Below are positions 57,109 to 64,000 of a DNA stretch of 64,000 bases, piece by piece. The first letter of the stretch is position 1; every line of letters begins with the position of its first letter. The stretch is from Oleiagrimonas soli. Its GTDB lineage: Bacteria > Pseudomonadota > Gammaproteobacteria > Xanthomonadales > Rhodanobacteraceae. The stretch spans positions 2,434,732-2,498,731 of the forward strand of contig NZ_KN196470.1 of assembly GCF_000761445.1 (NCBI RefSeq), written 5' to 3'. The notes beneath the pieces were generated by a model. That model had not been told where the DNA came from. It did no database searches and saw only the letters and a program-made list of their open reading frames with translations. A program made the position numbers and the translations under genes.

Positions 57109-57237
57109 AAGTCAAACCTTTGAGGTTGCACCGATATCCGTTGACCGGAAATCTTCGATTGTAATGCCCGGACGCGGTGGAACCGGCCGGGCAGACCCGC
57201 GAGTATAGCAGTATTGAAACCGCTATGGCGAGTGGAA

Positions 57238-57543
57238 TTACCAGCTGGCCTTGCGCAGGCCGGGCACGTTGCCGCTCATGGTGGCTTCGCGCAGCTTGTT
57301 GCGACCCAGGCCGAACTTGCGGTAGACACCGCGCGGACGACCAGTCAGGGCGCAACGGTTGCGCTGGCGAACCGGACTGGAATCGCGCGGCAACTTCTGC
57401 AGCTTCGCCTGCGCTTCCATCTTCTCCTCGTAGGAGGATTCCGGGCTCAGCACGATTTTCTTCAGCGCCGCACGCTTCTCGGCGTACTTGGCGACGAGCT
57501 TGGCGCGCTTGATGTCGCGCTCAACCATGGAGGTCTTGGCCAT
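57238..57543 (-). CDS. rpsN: 30S ribosomal protein S14
   Basis: A 101-aa long-form S14 without the CxxC zinc motif of the short form (only [18 protein letters not shown]). Confidence 0.98.
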   Translation of the reverse strand: MAKTSMVERDIKRAKLVAKYAEKRAALKKIVLSPESSYEEKMEAQAKLQKLPRDSSPVRQRNRCALTGRPRGVYRKFGLGRNKLREATMSGNVPGLRKASW

Positions 57544-57557
57544 GTCTGTACCTAAGG

Positions 57558-58097
57558 TCAGTTACGGAACGGGAAGTTGAAGGCTTCGAGCAGTGCCTTG
57601 GCTTCCTCGTCGGTATTGGCGGTCGTGGCGATGGAGATATCCATGCCCCGGATCGCGTCGATCTGGTCGTAGTCGATCTCGGGGAAGATGATCTGCTCTT
57701 TCAGACCCATGTTGTAGTTGCCGCGACCGTCGAACGAGCGGCCGTTGACGCCGCGAAAATCGCGGACGCGCGGCAGCGAGATGTTGATCAGGCGATCCAG
57801 GAACTCGTACATCTTGGCGCGACGCAGCGTCACCTTGCAGCCGATCGGCCAACCGTCACGGATCTTGAACGAGGCCACGGACACGCGGGCCTTGGTCGTC
57901 ACCGGCTTCTGACCCGACACCTTGGCCATGTCGGCCACGGCGTTCTCGAGGATCTTCTTGTTGCCCACGGCTTCGCCCACGCCCATGTTCAGCGTGATCT
58001 TGGTGATGCGGGGAACCTGCATCACGTTCTGGTAGCCGAACCGCTCGACGAGCTTGGGAACGACTTGCTCTTTGTAGAAATTTTCAAGGCGCGTCAT
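57558..58097 (-). CDS. rplE: 50S ribosomal protein L5
   Basis: A 179-aa 5S rRNA binding protein ([37 protein letters not shown]). Start at 58097 excludes 31 extra upstream codons that overlap rplX. Confidence 0.98.
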   Translation of the reverse strand: MTRLENFYKEQVVPKLVERFGYQNVMQVPRITKITLNMGVGEAVGNKKILENAVADMAKVSGQKPVTTKARVSVASFKIRDGWPIGCKVTLRRAKMYEFLDRLINISLPRVRDFRGVNGRSFDGRGNYNMGLKEQIIFPEIDYDQIDAIRGMDISIATTANTDEEAKALLEAFNFPFRN

Positions 58098-58107
58098 GAT
58101 TTCGTCC

Positions 58108-58425
58108 TTACGCGTCCACGACCTCGCCACTCGAGACAAACACGCGGACCTTGCGCCCATCCTCGAGCGTCTTGGTACCCACGCGCTCACCCTTGTTGGT
58201 GGCGGGGTTGAACAGCATCACGTTGGAGATGTGGATCGAGGCTTCGCGCTCGATAATGCCACTCGGAGCCTGCGGATCCTGCGGATTGCCCTTCGTGTGG
58301 CGCTTGATCAGGTTCACGTTGGAAACGAACACCCGATCACCCGCCACGCTGATGACGTCACCGCGCTGGCCCTTGTTTTTGCCGGTGGTCACGATGACGT
58401 GATCACCCTTCTTGATTCGTTGCAT
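58108..58425 (-). CDS. rplX: 50S ribosomal protein L24
   Basis: A 105-aa protein with the KOW motif [20 protein letters not shown] at the N-terminus. Start MQRIKKGD at 58425. Confidence 0.98.
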   Translation of the reverse strand: MQRIKKGDHVIVTTGKNKGQRGDVISVAGDRVFVSNVNLIKRHTKGNPQDPQAPSGIIEREASIHISNVMLFNPATNKGERVGTKTLEDGRKVRVFVSSGEVVDA

Positions 58426-58439
58426 GTCTAGGCCTCCGC

Positions 58440-58808
58440 TCAGAGCACTTCCGGCGCCAGCGAGACGATCTTCATGAACTTCTCGCTGCGCAGCTCGCGA
58501 GTGACCGGTCCGAAGATACGGGTGCCGATCGGCTCGAGCTTGTTGTTGAGGAGCACCGCCGCGTTGCCGTCGAAACGGATCAGCGAGCCGTCGGTACGAC
58601 GCACACCCTTGGCGGTGCGCACGACGACGGCATTGTACACCTCGCCCTTTTTCACCTTGCCGCGCGGGATCGCGTCCTTGACGGTCACCTTGATGACATC
58701 GCCGATGCGGGCGTAACGACGCTTGGAGCCGCCCAGCACCTTGATGCACATCAGTTCGCGCGCGCCGCTGTTGTCCGCCGCGGAAAGCGTGCTTTGCATC
58801 TGGATCAT
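58440..58808 (-). CDS. rplN: 50S ribosomal protein L14
   Basis: A 122-aa protein with [20 protein letters not shown] and the internal [11 protein letters not shown]. First gene of the classic spc block. Confidence 0.98.
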   Translation of the reverse strand: MIQMQSTLSAADNSGARELMCIKVLGGSKRRYARIGDVIKVTVKDAIPRGKVKKGEVYNAVVVRTAKGVRRTDGSLIRFDGNAAVLLNNKLEPIGTRIFGPVTRELRSEKFMKIVSLAPEVL

Positions 58809-58823
58809 GTCTGCACCCTCGCC

Positions 58824-59084
58824 TTACTGTTCCGCACGCGAAACGATTTCGACCACGCGATGATGCTTGGTCTTGGAAAGCGGCCGGCACTCTTCGATGC
58901 GCACCAGGTCGCCTTCGCGTGCGCCGGACTCATCGTGCACGTGCAGCTTGGTGGAACGGCGGATGATCTTGCCGAATACCGGATGCTGCACCTGACGCTC
59001 GATCAGCACGGTGACCGTGTTGGTCATCTTGTCGCTGACCACGCGCCCTTGCAGGCTGCGTGCTGTTTTCTGATTCTCGCTCAT
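58824..59084 (-). CDS. rpsQ: 30S ribosomal protein S17
   Basis: An 86-aa protein ([33 protein letters not shown]). Last gene of the S10 block, 15 bp before rplN. Confidence 0.98.
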   Translation of the reverse strand: MSENQKTARSLQGRVVSDKMTNTVTVLIERQVQHPVFGKIIRRSTKLHVHDESGAREGDLVRIEECRPLSKTKHHRVVEIVSRAEQ

Positions 59085-59095
59085 GTCGGCGGTCC

Positions 59096-59281
59096 TTACT
59101 TCTTCTCGCCCAGCACGAACTTCGTGCGGGCGATGTCGCGCCGAACACGGCGCAGCTGATGCGGCTGGGAAAGCTGGCCCGAACCCTTCTGCATGCGCAG
59201 GTTCAACTGTTCCTTGCGCAGCTCGAGCAGGTGCTCGTTGAGCTCCTCGACCGATTTTTCACGAATGTCGTTGATAGCCAT
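59096..59281 (-). CDS. rpmC: 50S ribosomal protein L29
   Basis: A 61-aa protein ([34 protein letters not shown]). The ATG shares one base with the rplP stop (TGATG), so they are translationally coupled; a GTG one codon earlier is possible. Confidence 0.97.
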   Translation of the reverse strand: MAINDIREKSVEELNEHLLELRKEQLNLRMQKGSGQLSQPHQLRRVRRDIARTKFVLGEKK

Positions 59282-59694
59282 CACATCACCGCCCTGGTCA
59301 CAAACTGGGTCTGCACCGAAAGCTTGGCAGCCGCCAGACGGAAGGCTTCGCGAGCGGTCTGCTCGTCGACACCCTCGATTTCATAGAGCATGCGGCCGGG
59401 CTGGATCGGGGCGACCCAGAACTCGACGTTGCCCTTGCCCGAACCCATACGCACTTCGATGGGCTTCTTGGTGATCGGCTTGTCCGGGAACACGCGGATC
59501 CAGAGCTTGCCGCCACGCTTCACGTAACGCGTGATGCAACGACGGGCCGCCTCGATCTGGCGCGCCGTCAACTGGCCGCGCGTGGTCGCCTTCAAGCCGA
59601 ACTCGCCGAAGCTGACGAGGTTCGAGTTGTTGCTCAGACCGCGGTTGCGGCCCTTGTGCATCTTGCGATATTTGGTTCGCTTGGGTTGCAGCAT
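59281..59694 (-). CDS. rplP: 50S ribosomal protein L16
   Basis: A 137-aa protein starting [19 protein letters not shown], with [20 protein letters not shown]. Confidence 0.98.
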   Translation of the reverse strand: MLQPKRTKYRKMHKGRNRGLSNNSNLVSFGEFGLKATTRGQLTARQIEAARRCITRYVKRGGKLWIRVFPDKPITKKPIEVRMGSGKGNVEFWVAPIQPGRMLYEIEGVDEQTAREAFRLAAAKLSVQTQFVTRAVM

Positions 59695-59706
59695 GACTGA
59701 GACTCC

Positions 59707-60420
59707 TTACTTCGCAGCCCGAGCGCGGCGGCCTTCACCGCCCTCGCGACGACCGGACGGCTTTTCGTCCTTCGCTTCCTCGGCGGTTTCCAGGTCGAAG
59801 ATCTCACCCTTGTAGATCCAGACCTTGATGCCGATGACGCCGTAGGTGGTGTGGGCTTCGGCGAAGCCGTAATCGATGTCGGCGCGCAGCGTGTGCAGCG
59901 GGACTCGGCCCTCGCGGCTCCACTCGGAGCGCGCGATCTCGGCGCCGTTCAGGCGGCCGGCGACGTGCACCTTGATGCCCAGGGCGCCCAGACGCACGGC
60001 GTTGCCGACCGAGCGACGCATGGCGCGACGGAACATGATGCGGCGCTCGAGCTGACTGGCGATCGACTCCGCCACCAGCTGGGCGTCCAGCTCCGGCTTG
60101 CGCACTTCGTTGACGTTGATGTGCGTCGGAACGCCCATCACCTTCGTCACTTCGTTGCGCAGCTTCTCGATGTCCTCGCCCTTCTTGCCGATCACAACAC
60201 CCGGACGCGCCGTGTGGATGGTGATGCGCGCGTTGTTGGCGGGGCGCTCGATCTGGATGCGCGAGACACCGGCCTGCTTGAGCTTGTCCTTGAGCAGCTC
60301 ACGGACCTTCAGGTCGGCGGCCAGGTACTCGGCATAGTGGCTCTTGTTGGCGTACCACTTGGAATTCCAGTCCTTGGAAATGCCGAGGCGGATGCCGGTG
60401 GGATGTACTTTATGACCCAT
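59707..60420 (-). CDS. rpsC: 30S ribosomal protein S3
   Basis: A 237-aa protein with the KH domain ([18 protein letters not shown]) and [20 protein letters not shown] start. The C-terminal tail is charged and low complexity ([12 protein letters not shown]). Confidence 0.98.
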   Translation of the reverse strand: MGHKVHPTGIRLGISKDWNSKWYANKSHYAEYLAADLKVRELLKDKLKQAGVSRIQIERPANNARITIHTARPGVVIGKKGEDIEKLRNEVTKVMGVPTHINVNEVRKPELDAQLVAESIASQLERRIMFRRAMRRSVGNAVRLGALGIKVHVAGRLNGAEIARSEWSREGRVPLHTLRADIDYGFAEAHTTYGVIGIKVWIYKGEIFDLETAEEAKDEKPSGRREGGEGRRARAAK

Positions 60421-60435
60421 CGTTTTCGTCCTCGT

Positions 60436-60777
60436 TTAGTCGCCGACGACGACAGTAATGTGGCTGGTACGGCGCAGGATGCGCGAACCGCGACCCTTGG
60501 CGCGTGCATGCATGCGCTTCATGGTCGGGCCCTCATCCACGAAGATGCGCGCCACCTTCAGCTCGTCGACATCGGCGCCGAGATTGTTCTCGGCGTTGGC
60601 GACGGCGGACAGCAGCACCTTGCGCACCAGGTGCGCAGCCTTCTTGTTGGTGTACTCGAGCAGGCCGTCGGCCTTGCCCACGGGCATGCCGCGGACCATG
60701 TCGGCCACCAGACGCACCTTCTGCGCCGAGATGCGCGCACTGCGCAGGATCGCTTTGGCTTCCATCGTGCTATCCAT
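60436..60777 (-). CDS. rplV: 50S ribosomal protein L22
   Basis: A 113-aa protein ([40 protein letters not shown]). Starts at 60777 (MDSTMEAK), just after the rpsS stop; ATGs at 60783 and 60765 are alternatives. Confidence 0.96.
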   Translation of the reverse strand: MDSTMEAKAILRSARISAQKVRLVADMVRGMPVGKADGLLEYTNKKAAHLVRKVLLSAVANAENNLGADVDELKVARIFVDEGPTMKRMHARAKGRGSRILRRTSHITVVVGD

Positions 60778-60779
60778 CG

Positions 60780-61052
60780 TCATTTCGACTTCTTGTCGCC
60801 GGAATGGCCCTTGAAAGTGCGCGTCACCGCGAACTCGCCGAGCTTGTGCCCGACCATGTTCTCGTTGATCAGCACCGGGACATGCTGGCGACCGTTGTGA
60901 ACGGCAATGGTCAGGCCGACCATTTCCGGCAGGACCATGGAGCGACGCGACCAGGTCTTGATCGGACGCCGATTGTTGGCGGCGGAGGCAACCTCCACCT
61001 TCTTCAGCAGGTGCAGGTCGACGAACGGACCCTTTTTCAAAGAACGCGGCAT
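60780..61052 (-). CDS. rpsS: 30S ribosomal protein S19
   Basis: A 90-aa protein starting [19 protein letters not shown], with [20 protein letters not shown]. Confidence 0.98.
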   Translation of the reverse strand: MPRSLKKGPFVDLHLLKKVEVASAANNRRPIKTWSRRSMVLPEMVGLTIAVHNGRQHVPVLINENMVGHKLGEFAVTRTFKGHSGDKKSK

Positions 61053-61064
61053 GATCGTCTCCCG

Positions 61065-61889
61065 TTACTTGCTGCGGCGGCGCACGATGAACTTCTGCGT
61101 GCGCTTGTTGTTGCGGGTCTTGTAACCCTTGGTCGGCGTGCCCCACGGGCTGACCGGATGACGGCCACCGGAGGTACGGCCTTCACCACCGCCATGCGGA
61201 TGGTCGACCGGGTTCATGGCCACGCCACGGACCGTCGGGCGGACACCACGCCAGCGCTTGGCACCGGCCTTGCCGAGCTTGCGCAGGCTGTGCTCGCTGT
61301 TGCCGACTTCGCCGATGACCGCGCTGCACTCGATCGAGACGCGACGCATCTCGCCCGAACGCAGACGCAGCGTGGCGTAGGCCGACTCACGCGCGACCAG
61401 CTGGGCCGAGGCGCCGGCGCTGCGGGCGATCTGCGCGCCCTTGCCCGGCTTCAGCTCGATGCAGTGCACCGTGCTGCCGACCGGAATGTTGCGCAGCGGC
61501 AGGCTGTTGCCCGGCTTGATCGGCGCATTGCTGCCGGCCATGATGCGGTCGCCCACTTCAAGGCCCTTCGGGGCGATGATGTAGCGGCGCTCGCCATCGG
61601 CGTAGCAGACCAGCGCGATGTGCGCGGTGCGGTTCGGATCGTACTCCAGGCGCTCGACGCGAGCGGCAATGCCGATCTTGTTGCGCTTGAAGTCGATGAT
61701 GCGATACAGCTGCTTGTGACCACCGCCGCGATGACGCGTGGTGATGCGGCCGTGGTGGTTACGCCCGCCGGTACGGGACTGCGCCTCGGTCAACGCCGCG
61801 TACGGCGCGCCCTTGTGCAGGCCCGGCGTGGACACGCGCACCGTGGAACGGCGTCCAGCTGAGGTTGGCTTGAGTTTGATCAGTGCCAT
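61065..61889 (-). CDS. rplB: 50S ribosomal protein L2
   Basis: A 274-aa peptidyl-transferase-region protein, with [20 protein letters not shown] and the C-terminal [20 protein letters not shown] (His of the catalytic region intact). Confidence 0.98.
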   Translation of the reverse strand: MALIKLKPTSAGRRSTVRVSTPGLHKGAPYAALTEAQSRTGGRNHHGRITTRHRGGGHKQLYRIIDFKRNKIGIAARVERLEYDPNRTAHIALVCYADGERRYIIAPKGLEVGDRIMAGSNAPIKPGNSLPLRNIPVGSTVHCIELKPGKGAQIARSAGASAQLVARESAYATLRLRSGEMRRVSIECSAVIGEVGNSEHSLRKLGKAGAKRWRGVRPTVRGVAMNPVDHPHGGGEGRTSGGRHPVSPWGTPTKGYKTRNNKRTQKFIVRRRSK

Positions 61890-61907
61890 CGAAATTCAAC
61901 TCCTGGA

Positions 61908-62198
61908 TCAGGCCGCCGACACGTCGATGGTCTGACCATCGGCGAGACGGACGTAGGCCTTGCGCTTGCCCTGGCGCTTGCCGGTGCGGAAGCGGAACGA
62001 CTTGGCTTTGGCCTTGCCGTTCACGATGTTCACCTGCTCGACGGTCACGTCGAAGAGGTTTTCCACAGCGGCCTTGACGTCAGCCTTGGTCGCGTCCGGC
62101 GCGACCACGAAAACATACTGGTTGTGCTCGCCGAGCAACGCCGATTTCTCGGAGATGTGCGGGCCGCGCAGCGTGTTGAGAATGCGTTCGTTGCTCAT
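61908..62198 (-). CDS. rplW: 50S ribosomal protein L23
   Basis: A 96-aa protein ([37 protein letters not shown]). The ATG at 62198 overlaps the rplD stop (ATGA); a GTG three codons earlier is less likely. Confidence 0.97.
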   Translation of the reverse strand: MSNERILNTLRGPHISEKSALLGEHNQYVFVVAPDATKADVKAAVENLFDVTVEQVNIVNGKAKAKSFRFRTGKRQGKRKAYVRLADGQTIDVSAA

Positions 62199-62797
62199 GC
62201 CAGCCACTCCTCGAGCTTCTTGACCGACTCGACCGTCGCCACCACGTAATCGGCGCCCACGAGGCTGACCGGATTCAGTGCGGCAACGTCAACGACGTGC
62301 ACATACGGGATGTTGCGCGCCGCCATGTACAGATCTTCCGTGGCGCTCTCGGACACCAGCAGCACGCGACCGCTGACGTCCAGCTCGGCCAGCTTCGCGG
62401 CCATCGCCTTGGTCTTGGCGGATTCCAGACCGAAGTCCTCGACCACCTTGAAGCGCTCTTGACGATTCAGCTCGGCCACGATCGAGCGCAGGGCGCCGCG
62501 ATACATCTTGCGGTTGACCTTCTGTTCGAAGCTGCGCGGCTTGGCCGCGAAGGTCACGCCACCGCCGACGAAGATCGGCGCCGTGAGCGCACCGTGACGC
62601 GCACCGCCGCCCTTCTGGCGCTTGGATTTCTTGGTCGTGCCGTTGACTTCCGAACGCGTCTTCTGCGCCTTGGTACCGGAGCGACCGCCAGCCTGGTAGG
62701 CCACGACGACCTGATGAATCAGGTGCTCGCGGAACTCCGCGCCGAACACGACTTCGGAGACCTTCATCGGCTTGGCGCCAGTTACATTCAGTTCCAT
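62195..62797 (-). CDS. rplD: 50S ribosomal protein L4
   Basis: A 200-aa protein. In E. coli L4 also represses the S10 operon. Conserved loop [20 protein letters not shown] and KGGGARHG are present. The ATG at 62797 has GAGGAG seven bases upstream. Confidence 0.98.
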   Translation of the reverse strand: MELNVTGAKPMKVSEVVFGAEFREHLIHQVVVAYQAGGRSGTKAQKTRSEVNGTTKKSKRQKGGGARHGALTAPIFVGGGVTFAAKPRSFEQKVNRKMYRGALRSIVAELNRQERFKVVEDFGLESAKTKAMAAKLAELDVSGRVLLVSESATEDLYMAARNIPYVHVVDVAALNPVSLVGADYVVATVESVKKLEEWLA

Positions 62798-62808
62798 GCC
62801 GTTTCTCC

Positions 62809-63450
62809 TCAACCCTTCGACGTCGCGCGGACGATCACGTCGCCGCCGGTCGCGCCGGGCACGGCGCCCTTGATCGCGATCAGATGACGCTCGGCGTCGA
62901 CCTTGACCACCTGCAGGCCCTGCGCAGTACGGCGCACGGCGCCCATGTGACCGGACATCTTCTTGCCCGGAAACACGCGACCCGGCGTCTGGTTCTGACC
63001 GATCGAACCCGGGACGCGATGCGACAGCGAGTTGCCGTGCGTGTTGTCCTGGCCACGGAAGTGATGACGCTTGATGGTGCCGGCAAAGCCCTTGCCCTTG
63101 CTCACACCCGCGACGTCGACCACCTGGCCGGCTTCGAAAATGTCATCCACCTTGATTTCGCTGCCGACTTCGTACTTGGCAACGTCTTCGGCGCTGACGC
63201 GGAATTCCCACAGACCACGACCCGGCTCGACCTTGGCCTTGGCGTAGTGGCCCTTGGCCGGCTTCGTCAGCAGGGACGCGCGCTTGGCGCCCGCGGTCAC
63301 CTGGACGGCGCTGTAGCCATCGTTGTCTTCGGTCTTCACCTGCGTCACGCGATTCGGGGTCGCTTCGATCAGCGTCACCGGAATCGACGTGCCGTCTTCC
63401 GTGAAGATCCGGCTCATGCCGCATTTGCGGCCAACCAGTCCGATACTCAT
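62809..63450 (-). CDS. rplC: 50S ribosomal protein L3
   Basis: A 213-aa protein ([20 protein letters not shown] start; [20 protein letters not shown] and [15 protein letters not shown]). Confidence 0.98.
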   Translation of the reverse strand: MSIGLVGRKCGMSRIFTEDGTSIPVTLIEATPNRVTQVKTEDNDGYSAVQVTAGAKRASLLTKPAKGHYAKAKVEPGRGLWEFRVSAEDVAKYEVGSEIKVDDIFEAGQVVDVAGVSKGKGFAGTIKRHHFRGQDNTHGNSLSHRVPGSIGQNQTPGRVFPGKKMSGHMGAVRRTAQGLQVVKVDAERHLIAIKGAVPGATGGDVIVRATSKG

Positions 63451-63470
63451 CTTCGTATCCTGTCTATCGC

Positions 63471-63782
63471 TCAGCCGAGCTTGATTTGGACGTCCACGCC
63501 AGCGGCGAGGTCAAGCTTCATGAGCGCGTCCACGGTCTTGTCGTTCGGGTCGACAATGTCGAGCACTCGCTTGTGCGTACGGGTCTCGTACTGATCGCGC
63601 GCATCCTTGTCGACGTGCGGAGACGTCAGGATCGTGTAGCGCTCGATCTTGGTCGGCAGCGGGATCGGGCCGAGCACCGTAGCGCCGGTGCGCTTGGCCG
63701 TCTCGACGATCTCGCCGGCGGAACGATCGATCAAACGATGATCGTAGGCCTTGAGCCGAATGCGAATCTTCTGGTTCGCCAT
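63471..63782 (-). CDS. rpsJ: 30S ribosomal protein S10
   Basis: A 103-aa protein, first of the S10 block ([32 protein letters not shown]). It lies 113 bp downstream of tuf. Confidence 0.98.
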   Translation of the reverse strand: MANQKIRIRLKAYDHRLIDRSAGEIVETAKRTGATVLGPIPLPTKIERYTILTSPHVDKDARDQYETRTHKRVLDIVDPNDKTVDALMKLDLAAGVDVQIKLG

Positions 63783-63856
63783 AACCGTGTCCTGTTTATC
63801 GAAAGAACGTTTCTACAACTTGGAATGACAGCGGCTTCTCACCGTTGCCGTGATTC

Positions 63857-63883
63857 GGGACCGGAGCGCGCGGCTCCGGTCCC
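63857..63883 (-). terminator. Hairpin between tuf and rpsJ
   Basis: GGGACCGGAGC and GCTCCGGTCCC form an 11-pair stem with a five-base loop, 13 bases beyond the tuf stop. No T-run, so partial termination at most. Confidence 0.5.
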
Positions 63884-63895
63884 GCGGTCTTGCAC

Positions 63896-64000
<105 letters not shown>

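Overview
This is a single high-GC chromosomal segment, densely coding on both strands. Codon bias is strongly GC-rich, many genes overlap by ATGA or GTGA junctions, and the ribosomal block follows the usual tuf-S10-spc-alpha order without rpmJ after secY. The PrpBCD set, the OmpA type and the FadH, Tdh and Kbl sequences all look gammaproteobacterial. The best guess is Xanthomonadales/Lysobacterales; genus and species cannot be fixed from the sequence alone. I see no tRNA, rRNA, CRISPR array, transposase or phage gene.

Layout. (1) 1-2.8 kb: start of an exported S46 peptidase, divergent from tdh-kbl (threonine catabolism to glycine and acetyl-CoA), with a dispersed repeat between tdh and kbl. 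(2) 2.9-11.2 kb: a DUF2254 membrane protein, divergent from a seven-gene, translationally coupled lipid-modification operon (desaturase, FAD oxidoreductase, DUF1365, CFA-synthase-like methyltransferase, DUF2878, DUF1295, second methyltransferase). (3) 11.2-18.6 kb: a gene-poor gap, an OmpA-type porin, prpD, a TerC-family protein behind a yybP-ykoY (manganese) riboswitch, FadH behind a PsrA-like operator, and a small beta-barrel protein. (4) 18.8-28.6 kb: GST, a K+ channel, prpC and prpB, two tandem periplasmic peroxiredoxins, mdh, an aminotransferase, a sugar porter with a LacI-type operator, a GlsB-like protein and PpiB.

(5) 28.6-41.6 kb is the most striking region: a probable polyhydroxybutyrate (PHB) utilisation locus. 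It encodes a 3HB-oligomer hydrolase lipoprotein, 3-hydroxybutyrate dehydrogenase, a LuxR-type response regulator, a convergent SLC5-type hybrid histidine kinase (CrbS-like), a lipoprotein PHB depolymerase, a TonB-dependent receptor, a GntP-type permease and a secreted PhaZ7-like lipase. Both divergent promoter regions in this locus carry a similar GTAC-N4-GTAC-like element at about the same distance from a -10-like box. This suggests one regulon: depolymerise outside, import oligomers, hydrolyse, import 3HB, oxidise to acetoacetate.

(6) 41.6-49.8 kb: typA, a Dph6-like ATP pyrophosphatase, a Mug-type DNA glycosylase, an exported amidase, a frameshifted M50-like peptidase pseudogene, class II DAHP synthase and dsbB. 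(7) 49.9-64 kb: ribosomal protein genes, secY and rpoA, all on the minus strand, ending in the 3' end of tuf. Unusual points here are a 304-bp hairpin-rich spacer between rpoA and rplQ, long spacers inside the spc block, and the missing rpmJ.
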